11,365 nt of DNA from Candidatus Krumholzibacteriota bacterium (lineage in GTDB: Bacteria; Krumholzibacteriota; Krumholzibacteriia; Krumholzibacteriales; Krumholzibacteriaceae), in NCBI GenBank assembly GCA_030672805.1, contig DAOVFR010000054.1, positions 1-11,365 of the forward strand. The letters run 5' to 3'. The position numbers were made by a program, and so were the translations under genes. This document shows, piece by piece, positions 1-6,997 of this stretch (its first letter is position 1; each line of letters starts with the position of its first letter). The notes beneath the pieces are model-generated. The model had not been told where the DNA came from. It did not search any database and saw nothing but the letters and a program-made list of their open reading frames with translations.

Positions 1-491
1 CCGCCGACCGGGGGAAACACCGCGCTCCCGAAAATGGCAACGGAACCGGGACGCTTGTACTTTTTCAGCTTGTCCGTCCCCGATATCCGGCGCAGCACGT
101 CGATGGGGTGCACGGGCAGGAATTCCTCGCCGTCGATGACAAGGGTGAACCCCCTGTACTCCTCCCCGAGCCCGAGCGAATTGGTGCTGTGCATACGGAG
201 CGGCAGCACGAAGTTATTTCTCACACTGACCTTGACGGGAACGACGTTACTATCGGGAAGAAACGCATGAAAAATGTCCATGATCTCGCCGGGCGCCGAG
301 AGGAACCGCGCCGACACCTCGAATCCCTGCTCCGATACGGCACTGGCCGCCTCCGCATCGAGCACATCGTAGTTCACCGCGTGGCGGCACGAATAGACCG
401 AGAACAGTGCGAGCGCCAGAGCAAACGGGACGATTGCAGCTCGCCCGGACCTGGGCCCGCATCCTTTTTGCCTGCAGGAAAATATCTTCAT
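1..491 (-). CDS. Predicted lipoprotein of unknown function, 3' end beyond the window
   Basis: An open frame of 163 codons starts at an ATG at 491 and runs off the left edge without a stop. Residues 1-19 are basic (K2, R7, K9, R14, R17). Residues about 20-34 are hydrophobic and end in Val-Tyr-Ser-Cys (32-35), an acceptable lipobox, so Cys35 would be the lipidated first residue of the mature protein. The rest is soluble-looking, with alternating hydrophobic stretches that suggest beta structure (for example residues about 83-95 and 115-128). I recognise no family. A GGAG lies about 7 nt before the ATG, inside the 13-nt gap after the activase gene, so the gene is probably cotranscribed with it. 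The lipobox makes a bacterial host and an envelope location likely. Function cannot be stated. Confidence 0.75.
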   Translation of the reverse strand, partial: MKIFSCRQKGCGPRSGRAAIVPFALALALFSVYSCRHAVNYDVLDAEAASAVSEQGFEVSARFLSAPGEIMDIFHAFLPDSNVVPVKVSVRNNFVLPLRMHSTNSLGLGEEYRGFTLVIDGEEFLPVHPIDVLRRISGTDKLKKYKRPGSVAIFGSAVFPPVG

Positions 492-504
492 GGCCGATTC
501 TCCG

Positions 505-1170
505 TTAAACTGTTTTTCCGTCACTGGCAGAGATCACCTTTAGCCCCTCCAGCGGCACGGTTCTCCCGAGGGGTTCCACCTGGCTGTACCTTCGGAACGT
601 ATCCACGAAACATGGATTTTCGCAGAATCCGCCTGAAAGGTAAAGCCGTTCCGGTCTCCCGACAAAATTATAAACGTTTCTCACCATGCCGTGTATGAAC
701 ATCGCCACGCTCCTGCCGGGAGGGTTGCCCAGCGAGACCTGCTCGAGCACACGCTCCATGCCGAAAACACCGCATGTAACGTTCACCCATTCGTCCGCCT
801 GCTTGAGTGTCGTGAAATCTATTCCGTAGTATTTGCCAAGCAGTTCGACCGTTGCCCCGGTCGTGGAGCCGCACGCGAGATTCCAGTCGAGCTTTTCGAC
901 CTTTCTGCCGTTGAACCTGACAAACTTGATATCCCTGCCGCCGACGTCGACGAGAGCAAAATCGGCGTCATCCACGAGCGACAGTCCCCCTTCGGCAAGG
1001 GCGATGAGCTCGTTCTTGAACTCGCGGCACCTGCTGCGTCCGCTGTGGCCCGTAGCGACGTCGAACACCGTATCACGCAGGATAAGCTCCCTCGTCTGAA
1101 TGATCTCGAGCGAACCCGTAGCCGTGTCCAGTATCTTGGCCCAGGTACTTCCGCAATCGGCCAGCAGCAA
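505..1170 (-). CDS. BadF/BadG/BcrA/HgdC-type ATPase (2-hydroxyacyl-CoA dehydratase activase family), short form
   Basis: The 221-residue protein has the ASKHA (actin/Hsp70-like) signature in order: phosphate-1 loop Asp5-Cys-Gly-Ser-Thr9; phosphate-2 loop Asp75-Val-Gly-Gly78; a Cys100-Gly-Ser-Thr-Thr-Gly-Ala106 segment matching the family's CAAGTG loop; and an adenosine loop with Ser179-Gly-Gly181. In known activases a homodimer holds one [4Fe-4S] cluster through two cysteines per monomer, one in the CAAGTG loop and one about 40 residues later in a C-x-V-F segment. Here Cys100 and Cys133 (Cys-Gly-Val-Phe) occupy these places. The family uses ATP hydrolysis to drive an electron into a low-potential partner. 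The protein is about 40 residues shorter than typical activases. The start is a TTG at 1170 with GGGGGAG about 6 nt upstream, 14 nt after the previous stop, which points to coupling with the cysteine-rich gene. The target is unknown, though the neighbour is the obvious candidate. Confidence 0.88.
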   Translation of the reverse strand: MLLADCGSTWAKILDTATGSLEIIQTRELILRDTVFDVATGHSGRSRCREFKNELIALAEGGLSLVDDADFALVDVGGRDIKFVRFNGRKVEKLDWNLACGSTTGATVELLGKYYGIDFTTLKQADEWVNVTCGVFGMERVLEQVSLGNPPGRSVAMFIHGMVRNVYNFVGRPERLYLSGGFCENPCFVDTFRRYSQVEPLGRTVPLEGLKVISASDGKTV

Positions 1171-1184
1171 TTCTCACTCCCCCG

Positions 1185-1955
1185 TCAGGACAGACGTATG
1201 AACGCCTCCACCTTTGCCAGTATCGAATCGTTGATCTCCCGGTGGCAGTCGATTGCAAGTCCACCGTACTTCTCCGCCAGGTAGCGGGCAATATCCTGCT
1301 TGGCGCAGAAGCTCTGTGTGAAGAATACGGTCGGGACTCCCTCCCCGACGCGGCATTCGAGCTCCATGTCCCCCGGCCGGCCCGCCTCGACGCACCGGGT
1401 CCACCCGTAGACATGCGTCGTTGGGGGAAAGAGCTCGAGAACACGGAAATCGTGAGGAGGCACCCCCCAGAAACCGTGTGTCGGCTCGCACGGCCCCGGC
1501 ATGTTCCGCTGCGGCGAAGGATCGACCACCGTTTCCATGATCCGCTCGATCTTGTCGGCGAGGGGCGCGTGTCCGGTCGAGAAAACGAGCTCGCGGTTCT
1601 CGAACTCTTCCGGGGGAAAACGGGACTCGACGACCTCGAATCCCATATTCCCAAGCAGAAACGATACGTGCCTCCCACGGTCACACTTGCCCTCCCCGAC
1701 AGCCGCGACAACGACGGCCAGCCGGCCGCGGAAATTCATGGCATTGTCGATGATATTGGTGATGATCCTGCAGGTCGTGACGGGCAGAACGCCCGAGTCC
1801 GGAGCACCGTGATCGACGTCGAGATCGACAAGCGGAACATCGAACCCGACCCGATCCCGGACGTCACGCAGGATGTCTCTCCGGGGAAACCCGAAATACC
1901 CGATCAGTTTTTTCTTGGAAGATGAGGATTTCATGACGGTTGTGGGCCGGAACAC
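1185..1955 (-). CDS. Cysteine-rich protein of unknown family, probable partner of the adjacent activase ATPase
   Basis: The 256-residue protein has seven cysteines (62, 91, 156, 188, 201, 217, 237). Its central segment reads Pro153-Gly-Pro-Cys156-Glu-Pro-Thr-His160-Gly-Phe-Trp-Gly-Val-Pro-Pro-His168-Asp-Phe170. Cys188, Cys201, Cys217 and Cys237 follow at regular distances in the last third. There is no signal peptide or membrane segment. Alternating hydrophobic strands and helices (for example about 76-86, then 97-110) suggest Rossmann-like units. The gene ends 14 nt before the activase, so I infer that it is an Fe-S or other metal protein reduced or activated by that ATPase, analogous to the D-component of 2-hydroxyacyl-CoA dehydratases or double-cubane proteins. 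I could not confirm membership in either family. The start is taken as GTG at 1955, behind GGAAG. An in-frame ATG at 1934 is the alternative but lacks a visible Shine-Dalgarno site. Confidence 0.8.
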   Translation of the reverse strand: MFRPTTVMKSSSSKKKLIGYFGFPRRDILRDVRDRVGFDVPLVDLDVDHGAPDSGVLPVTTCRIITNIIDNAMNFRGRLAVVVAAVGEGKCDRGRHVSFLLGNMGFEVVESRFPPEEFENRELVFSTGHAPLADKIERIMETVVDPSPQRNMPGPCEPTHGFWGVPPHDFRVLELFPPTTHVYGWTRCVEAGRPGDMELECRVGEGVPTVFFTQSFCAKQDIARYLAEKYGGLAIDCHREINDSILAKVEAFIRLS

Positions 1956-2022
1956 CCTTCCGCTTCCGGGCAGGGCCGGGACCGTACCGGGATGGACGGC
2001 TTTCCCGGAAACGCTTCAGGTT

Positions 2023-2484
2023 CTATTCGCCGTTCTCGACCCGGGCGATGGATTCGACGACCTGCTCGGGCGTCTTCGCCTTGATGAGTGATTCCCTGAA
2101 ACTGTCGATCTTGATCATCTTGACGATCTTGGCAATAGCCTGCACGTGGGGGCCCGATTCCGTCATCGGAGCGACCATCAGGAAGAACAGGTGCGACGGT
2201 TTTTCGTCAATCGCCTCGAAATCGATCCCGTCCCGGGAGATCCCGATCACGATACTTAGACTATCGATAGCATCGCACTTTGCATGCGGGATCGCGATGC
2301 CCTTTTCTAGTCCCGTGCTCCCCTCCCGTTCCCGGTTCATGACCACTTCGAGCACCTTGTCGGCGTCACAATCCTCGCAGTTCCCGGCGAGCAGCTCGAC
2401 GAGCTCCTCGATCACCTCTTCCTTGGTCTCGCCCTCGAGGCCTATCTTGACATGATCAGGTGTGATGTAATCCGTGAGTCTCAT
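2023..2484 (-). CDS. PTS EIIA type-2 (fructose/PtsN-like) domain protein
   Basis: The 153-residue protein is a single EIIA type-2 domain of normal length. The phospho-accepting histidine is His67 in Ile-Pro-His-Ala-Lys. The family's second conserved histidine region is seen as Gly111-Pro-His113. The N-terminal Asp-Tyr-Ile-Thr-Pro region and the helix-rich C-terminus also fit. Such proteins take phosphate from HPr/NPr. Stand-alone ones (PtsN type) act by regulating other proteins and not by sugar uptake, and no permease or EI/HPr gene lies in this window. The ATG at 2484 is chosen because GGGAGG lies 9 nt upstream and homology begins there; the frame is open further upstream but without family similarity. 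The gene follows usp after a 117-nt gap, so it may be read through from the ATPase operon or have its own promoter. A role in tuning the ATPase or the downstream redox pair is inference. Confidence 0.9.
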   Translation of the reverse strand: MRLTDYITPDHVKIGLEGETKEEVIEELVELLAGNCEDCDADKVLEVVMNREREGSTGLEKGIAIPHAKCDAIDSLSIVIGISRDGIDFEAIDEKPSHLFFLMVAPMTESGPHVQAIAKIVKMIKIDSFRESLIKAKTPEQVVESIARVENGE

Positions 2485-2552
2485 TCCACCATGCCTCCCG
2501 TGCCGCACCACACGGGCGCTGCACATATGAGCAGAAAATAACGAATGGTGAT

Positions 2553-2579
2553 AAACCGCGCAAGCCCGGTCTGCGGTTT
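2553..2579 (-). terminator. Hairpin downstream of usp, possible weak terminator
   Basis: A perfect 7-bp inverted repeat (AAACCGC at 2553-2559, GCGGTTT at 2573-2579) with a 13-nt loop lies 23 nt after the usp stop. On the minus strand it is followed by a moderately T-rich stretch with an isolated TTTT, not a true T-run. It could partly end the ATPase-usp transcript before the PTS gene, or act as a processing site. It is too weak to call a definite intrinsic terminator. Confidence 0.3.
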
Positions 2580-2601
2580 CACTACACCCGGCGGGGCGGA
2601 G

Positions 2602-3093
2602 CTACAGGGAATCGAACAACCGCTCCACCCTGTCCCGTCCCCTAACCACCATCGTCGGGCACTTGACCTTTCTAAGTATCCTTTCACCCTCCTCGTAGAA
2701 TGAATCCCTGAGGCTCAGAACCTCGCCGAGCTCGCCCTGTACGAGCAGGTCGCAGCCCGATTCATCCACCTCGCGCGAGACTTCCTCGTGCACGACTCCC
2801 TTCCTGAGAACCGTTTCGACTTTCAACCCTTTTCTGTCGGCAAGTTTTACCACGTAATTGAGATACCTTTTTCCATCTTCCTCGAGATCGCGTTCGTAAT
2901 CCATTTTCTCCATCTGGATGAATACCCTGGCCTTGAGCAGCTCGCTCAGCAGGTCCTCGTTGACGACATAGATAACCCTGAGTGCGCACCCGAAGGCCTT
3001 AGCCATGATGATCGCCATCTGGGCAGCCGTGATTGACGGCTCGCTGCCGTCGATATATAGAAGGATATTCTTCAGTGGATTAATATCGTTCAT
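2602..3093 (-). CDS. Universal stress protein (UspA-family), single domain
   Basis: The 163-residue protein has the Usp fold signature: an N-terminal strand Ile10-Leu-Leu-Tyr-Ile14 followed by Asp15-Gly-Ser-Glu-Pro-Ser20, a helix with Ala/Met residues, Val-Ile-Tyr-Val-Val near 40-44, a charged middle helix (about 60-75), and C-terminal Cys145-Pro-Thr-Met-Val-Val150. The ATP-binding members carry G-2x-G-9x-G-(S/T). Here Gly120-x-x-Gly123 is present, but the third glycine is displaced to 136 and followed by Glu, so nucleotide binding may be lost or altered. The ATG at 3093 overlaps the end of atpD by 14 nt and has AGGGGA about 6 nt upstream, so translation is coupled to the ATPase subunit. Soluble and cytoplasmic. 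A regulatory link to the ATPase is inference from this coupling. Confidence 0.9.
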   Translation of the reverse strand: MNDINPLKNILLYIDGSEPSITAAQMAIIMAKAFGCALRVIYVVNEDLLSELLKARVFIQMEKMDYERDLEEDGKRYLNYVVKLADRKGLKVETVLRKGVVHEEVSREVDESGCDLLVQGELGEVLSLRDSFYEEGERILRKVKCPTMVVRGRDRVERLFDSL

Positions 3094-3727
3094 AAGTTTC
3101 CCCTTTACGGCGGGCCAGGCGGTCCTTGACCAGTTTCAGGACGAAGAACGCCTCTCTCTCGGATTCTTCAAGTGCCATCATGATATACTTCAACGTTTCC
3201 TCGTAATCGGGTATGAATAACTTTTCCAGCGCATTGACGCGTCTTATCGTCTTTGCCACTTCGCGCGAAAGACGCATGAGCGAGATCCTTGCCTCGGCGA
3301 GGTTTCCAAGGAGTTTAAGGACCTCGCGGAATTTCTTGATCGCCTCGTCTATCCAGATGCTGCTTTCGGCGGCGGCGAAGTAGGGTGACTTGTCGTCGAA
3401 CCTTACCTTCACGCGGGGCAGCGATACACCCATCACGCGTTTCTGTGAAAACGAGATATCCGACTGGATATTCATGCCGAGTGCTATCATGTTGACCTCC
3501 CGCCTGCCCGTGCGGAGGATCGCCTGGTCGAGGGCGCCGAAGGCCTCGGTGAGTTTCTCCTCGACCTCCTCCTGCGCCTCGACGGCGCGGTCGATAAGCC
3601 CCATCAGCTCGACGACCAGGATCTTCCTCTTCTGGTCGAGAAGTTCCCAACCCTCCCTCGCGAAGCCCAGGTCCCGCTTGATCCTCATCAAGTTCGTCTT
3701 CGTAGGCGCTATCTCGTATCGTGCCAT
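3080..3727 (-). CDS. atpD: A/V-type ATPase subunit D (central rotor shaft)
   Basis: The 215-residue protein matches subunit D, the antiparallel coiled-coil shaft that turns inside the A3B3 ring and links it, with F and C, to the K ring. Seen directly: N-terminal Ala-Pro-Thr-Lys-Thr-Asn-Leu, then long heptad-rich helices at about residues 10-75 and 130-200, with a middle region containing Pro-Arg-Val-Lys-Val. The Pro-Thr-Lys-x-Asn-Leu start is diagnostic for the family. The ATG at 3727 is chosen because family similarity starts there; an open extension to 3784 has none. It follows atpB after a 93-nt gap that carries a stable hairpin, the second largest space inside the operon after the one before atpF or atpI. 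Its last codons overlap the usp start. Confidence 0.95.
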   Translation of the reverse strand: MARYEIAPTKTNLMRIKRDLGFAREGWELLDQKRKILVVELMGLIDRAVEAQEEVEEKLTEAFGALDQAILRTGRREVNMIALGMNIQSDISFSQKRVMGVSLPRVKVRFDDKSPYFAAAESSIWIDEAIKKFREVLKLLGNLAEARISLMRLSREVAKTIRRVNALEKLFIPDYEETLKYIMMALEESEREAFFVLKLVKDRLARRKGETYERY

Positions 3728-3798
3728 CAGTCCGCCGTAACATGTGAAGCCGGCACTGCCCCGGCTGAAAACAACCGGGTGCACATAACCGGACGCCC

Positions 3799-3817
3799 CC
3801 CGGCGTCATCCGCCGGG
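3799..3817 (-). promoter_or_regulatory. GC-rich hairpin in the atpB-atpD gap
   Basis: CCCGGCG (3799-3805) and CGCCGGG (3811-3817) form a perfect 7-bp stem with a 5-nt loop, starting 3 nt after the atpB stop codon. No T-run follows on the minus strand, so it is not a classical terminator. mRNA 3' end protection or processing, lowering atpD relative to atpA/B, is a plausible inferred role. Confidence 0.4.
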
Positions 3818-3820
3818 CCG

Positions 3821-5209
3821 CTAGCTGCCGTAGTACTTGTTCAGTTCCTCTTCGGTGATCCGGTGAAGCTCTTCCTTCGGCAGCATCGAGATCACTTTCC
3901 ATCCAATATCGAGCGTTTCGGCGATGCTCCTGTCCTCGTACTCCCTCTGACTGAGAAAGTCTCGTTCGAAACGTTCGCCGAATTCCAGGTACACCTTGTC
4001 GAGGGGGGTGAGCTCCTCCTCGCCGATGACCGCCGCGAGCGCCCGCACGTCCTTTACGCGGGAATATGCAGCGAAGAGCTGGCTTGCGACATGCGCGTGG
4101 TCATCGCGTGTCATGCCCTCCCCTATGCCGTCCTTCATGAGCCGCGAGAGGGACGGCAGCCCGGCGATAGGCGGGTATATGTTCCGCTGGTCAAGCTCCC
4201 GTTCGAGCACGATCTGCCCCTCGGTGATATACCCGGAAAGGTCCGGGACGGGATGCGAGATGTCATCGTTCGGCATCGTGAGGATCGGCATCTGCGTGAT
4301 CGATCCCTCGATACCCTTGATCATTCCGGCACGCTCGTAGATGATCGAAAGGTCGCTGTAGAGATAACCCGGATACCCCTTTCTGCTGGGGATCTCCTCC
4401 CGGATCGTCGATATCTCACGGAGCGATTCGCAGTAGTTCGTCATATCGGTCAGGATCACGAGCACGTGCATGTTCATGGTGAACGAGAGAAACTCCGCGG
4501 CGGTAAGCGCCGTTCGGGGCGTGACGAGCCGCTCGACGGACGGGTCATCAGCGAGGTTCAGGAACAGCACGACCTTTTCGAGCACGCCCGACTCCTCGAA
4601 GTTCCTGATGAAGTATTGAGCGACGTCGTGCTTGATACCCATTGCGGCGAACACGACGGCGAACGATGTTTCCTCGCCCACGATCTTCGCCTGCCTCGTG
4701 ATCTGCGCGACGATCTTGTTGTGCGGGAGCCCCGTGCCGGAAAAGATCGGCAGCTTCTGGCCCCGTACCAGCGTGTTCATCCCATCGATCGCGGAGATCC
4801 CCGTCTGTATGAACTTGCGCGGGTACTCCCGCGCCGTTGGGTTGATCGGAAGGCCGTTCACGTCCATGACCGCGTCGGCCCGCGGCGGCGGACCGCCGTC
4901 GATCGGGGCACCGAGACCGTTAAAGACCCGCCCGAGAATCTCGGCGCCGACCCCGAACGTGAGCGGCTCGCCGCGGAACCGGACCCTCGTCTCCGGTATC
5001 GAGAGCCCCAGGGTTCCCTCGAATACCTGTATGACGGCGGCGCCGCTGCTCGTCTCCAGGACCATGCCGAGACGCACCTTGCCCGTGGGATCGACGACCT
5101 CGGCCAGCTCGTTGTACCCGACGTTGTGAATGCCCTTGACCATGATGAGCGGGCCGTCGATCTGGTTGATCCCTATGTATTCCCTTCCCTCTATCGAAGC
5201 TTTCTTCAT
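3821..5209 (-). CDS. atpB: A/V-type ATPase subunit B (non-catalytic nucleotide-binding subunit)
   Basis: The 462-residue protein is the regulatory B subunit, three copies of which alternate with A in the soluble head. The P-loop is replaced by Phe156-Ser-Gly-Thr-Gly-Leu-Pro-His163, as expected for B and unlike a catalytic Walker A. Pro352-Ser-Leu-Ser-Arg356 carries the arginine that reaches into the A-B catalytic interface. The N-terminal barrel (1-75), the Ala-Ile-Asp-Gly-Met-Asn segment near 140-145 and the helical C-terminus all fit, and the length is normal. The ATG at 5209 matches family N-termini (Met-Lys-Lys) and has AAAGG nearby. An in-frame GTG at 5221, 6 nt after the atpA stop and close behind AGGAAG, is the alternative start. 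Close spacing to atpA implies coupled, equal synthesis. Confidence 0.97.
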   Translation of the reverse strand: MKKASIEGREYIGINQIDGPLIMVKGIHNVGYNELAEVVDPTGKVRLGMVLETSSGAAVIQVFEGTLGLSIPETRVRFRGEPLTFGVGAEILGRVFNGLGAPIDGGPPPRADAVMDVNGLPINPTAREYPRKFIQTGISAIDGMNTLVRGQKLPIFSGTGLPHNKIVAQITRQAKIVGEETSFAVVFAAMGIKHDVAQYFIRNFEESGVLEKVVLFLNLADDPSVERLVTPRTALTAAEFLSFTMNMHVLVILTDMTNYCESLREISTIREEIPSRKGYPGYLYSDLSIIYERAGMIKGIEGSITQMPILTMPNDDISHPVPDLSGYITEGQIVLERELDQRNIYPPIAGLPSLSRLMKDGIGEGMTRDDHAHVASQLFAAYSRVKDVRALAAVIGEEELTPLDKVYLEFGERFERDFLSQREYEDRSIAETLDIGWKVISMLPKEELHRITEEELNKYYGS

Positions 5210-5227
5210 GACGCCTTTCACCGCTTC

Positions 5228-6997
5228 CTATTCGAACATGTCCTCGACCTGCTGCATGGAGCGGTGCAGCCTGTCCCTGATCTCGTCGATCTTCTCGAGC
5301 TCGTCGTTCGCGATCGTGAATTTCATCCGCATGATCTCCGAGGTCACGCTCATCCGCTTGATCTGGTGGATGTTCGCTCCCTTCTTGATGTTCTCGAGTC
5401 CCAGGATGTAGAAATCAAGAATCACACGGAGCATCTTGAGCTGCTTTTCCGGGGTGCAGTACATATCAATCTGATCGAAGCTGTTCTGCTGGAGGAACGC
5501 GTTCTTGAACATCGTGCACGTCTCGAGGATGATCCGCTGCGTGTCGGGAAGCACGTCCGGGCCGACAAGCTTGACGACCTGCATCAGCTTTCCTTCCTGC
5601 TGCAGGAGATCCATGATCCTCTGCCTGAACTCGGCCCACTCGCCGCCCGAATTCTCCTCCCACCAATCGCTCACCTCGTCGACGTACTCGCTGTAGCTGT
5701 CAAGCCACGATATGGCGGGGTAATGTCGCGCGTTGGCGAGCTGCCGGTCAAGAGCCCAGAAACAGCGCACGAATCGCTTGGTGTGCTGCGTGACCGGTTC
5801 CGAGAAGTCGCCGCCCGGAGGCGAGACCGAGCCGACGATGCTGATCGACCCTTCCGAACCGCACAGGGTCTCGACCATGCCTGCACGCTCGTAGAACTCG
5901 GCGAGTCTCGTCGGGAGATACGCGGGGAACCCTTCATCTGCGGGCATCTCCTCCATACGGCCGGAGAGCTCACGGAGCGCCTCGGCCCACCTCGATGTCG
6001 AGTCGGCCATGATCGCCACGTGGTAACCCTGGTCGCGGTAATACTCTGCTATCGTTATACCCGTGTAGATAGACGCCTCGCGCGCCGCGACGGGCATGTT
6101 CGATGTGTTTGCTATCAGGATCGTCCGTTCCATGATCGGCCTGCCGGTGCGCGGATCGATGAGTTCGGGGAACGATATCAGCACGTCGGTCATCTCGTTG
6201 CCGCGCTCGCCGCAGCCGATATAGACGATGATGTCCGCGTCGCTCCACTTCGACAGCGCATGCTGCGTCATCGTCTTCCCCGTGCCGAACCCGCCGGGCA
6301 AGACAACCGTGCCGCCCTTGGCCACCGGGAACAGGGTGTCTATCACGCGCTGTCCCGTGATCAGCGGAATCTTGAGCGGCAGCCTGCCCTTGACCGGCCT
6401 CTGCTGCCGGACCGGCCAGCGGTGATGAAGCTTGACCTCGACCGCGGCGCCCGATGGATCATCGTAGCGCATCACGACGTCGTCGACTCCGTACGGACCC
6501 GCATCCGCCACCCGGTCCACCTTACCCTTCGCCCCGGGAGGCGCCAGGATGCGGCACTCGATGAGACGGGTTTCCTGGACCGTGCCGATCACCTCGCCGC
6601 CCTCGAGTACGGTTCCCGCCTTCATGACGGGCTTGAACTCCCACCGCTTCTCGCGATCGAGCGCGGTCACATGGATACCCTTCCTGATGTACTGGTCGCT
6701 CGTATCCCTGATCGCCTCGAGCGGGCGCTGAACACCGTCGTAGATCGTGCCCAGCAGCCCCGGGCCGAGCTCGACCGAGAGCGGCATCCCGGCACTGTAA
6801 ATATCCGACCCCGGTGCGAGCCCCGTCGTATCCTCGTATACCTGTATCGCCGCCCAATCGCCCTCGAGCTTGACGATCTCGCCGATGAGATGGTTCTCGC
6901 CCACCTCGACCAGGTCGAGCATCTTCGCCTTCATTATTCCCCTCGCATGAACGACGGGACCAACGACCTTTTCAACTGTTCCGATAATCTCAAGCAC
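5228..6997 (-). CDS. atpA: A/V-type ATPase subunit A (catalytic)
   Basis: The 589-residue protein is the catalytic subunit that binds and hydrolyses (or makes) ATP. Domains in order: N-terminal beta barrel (about 1-75), the non-homologous insertion typical of A subunits (about 115-200), the nucleotide-binding domain with Walker A Gly235-Gly-Phe-Gly-Thr-Gly-Lys241-Thr242, catalytic Glu264 in Gly-Cys-Gly-Glu-Arg-Gly-Asn-Glu-Met-Thr, a Walker B strand ending Ala-Asp-Ser-Thr-Ser-Arg (331-336), the Ser-Pro-Pro-Gly-Gly-Asp-Phe-Ser-Glu-Pro loop (392-401), and a helical C-terminal domain. The start is the GTG at 6997, where family similarity begins. It overlaps atpE by 8 nt and has GAGGGA 7 nt upstream. 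The frame is open further upstream to 7123, but that is antiparallel reading of atpE in another phase. The Walker A lacks the redox cysteine known in eukaryotic V-ATPases. Confidence 0.97.
   Translation of the reverse strand: MLEIIGTVEKVVGPVVHARGIMKAKMLDLVEVGENHLIGEIVKLEGDWAAIQVYEDTTGLAPGSDIYSAGMPLSVELGPGLLGTIYDGVQRPLEAIRDTSDQYIRKGIHVTALDREKRWEFKPVMKAGTVLEGGEVIGTVQETRLIECRILAPPGAKGKVDRVADAGPYGVDDVVMRYDDPSGAAVEVKLHHRWPVRQQRPVKGRLPLKIPLITGQRVIDTLFPVAKGGTVVLPGGFGTGKTMTQHALSKWSDADIIVYIGCGERGNEMTDVLISFPELIDPRTGRPIMERTILIANTSNMPVAAREASIYTGITIAEYYRDQGYHVAIMADSTSRWAEALRELSGRMEEMPADEGFPAYLPTRLAEFYERAGMVETLCGSEGSISIVGSVSPPGGDFSEPVTQHTKRFVRCFWALDRQLANARHYPAISWLDSYSEYVDEVSDWWEENSGGEWAEFRQRIMDLLQQEGKLMQVVKLVGPDVLPDTQRIILETCTMFKNAFLQQNSFDQIDMYCTPEKQLKMLRVILDFYILGLENIKKGANIHQIKRMSVTSEIMRMKFTIANDELEKIDEIRDRLHRSMQQVEDMFE

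Noticed and set aside
1242..1925. Plus-strand open frame of 227 codons
   Set aside because: Antisense to the cysteine-rich gene, which has good operon spacing, a ribosome-binding site and partner context. The reverse translation is rich in Arg/Asp/Pro without domains.
1987..2008. 6-bp inverted repeat (CCGGGA / TCCCGG) in the gap after the PTS gene
   Set aside because: Short stem, 10-nt loop and no T-run on the minus strand; such repeats are expected by chance in this GC-rich sequence.
2535..2566. Possible promoter for the PTS gene (TTGCGC, 17-nt spacer, TATTTT on the minus strand)
   Set aside because: Spacing is right, but the boxes match the sigma-70 consensus at only three and four of six positions, and it overlaps the hairpin; not strong enough to list.
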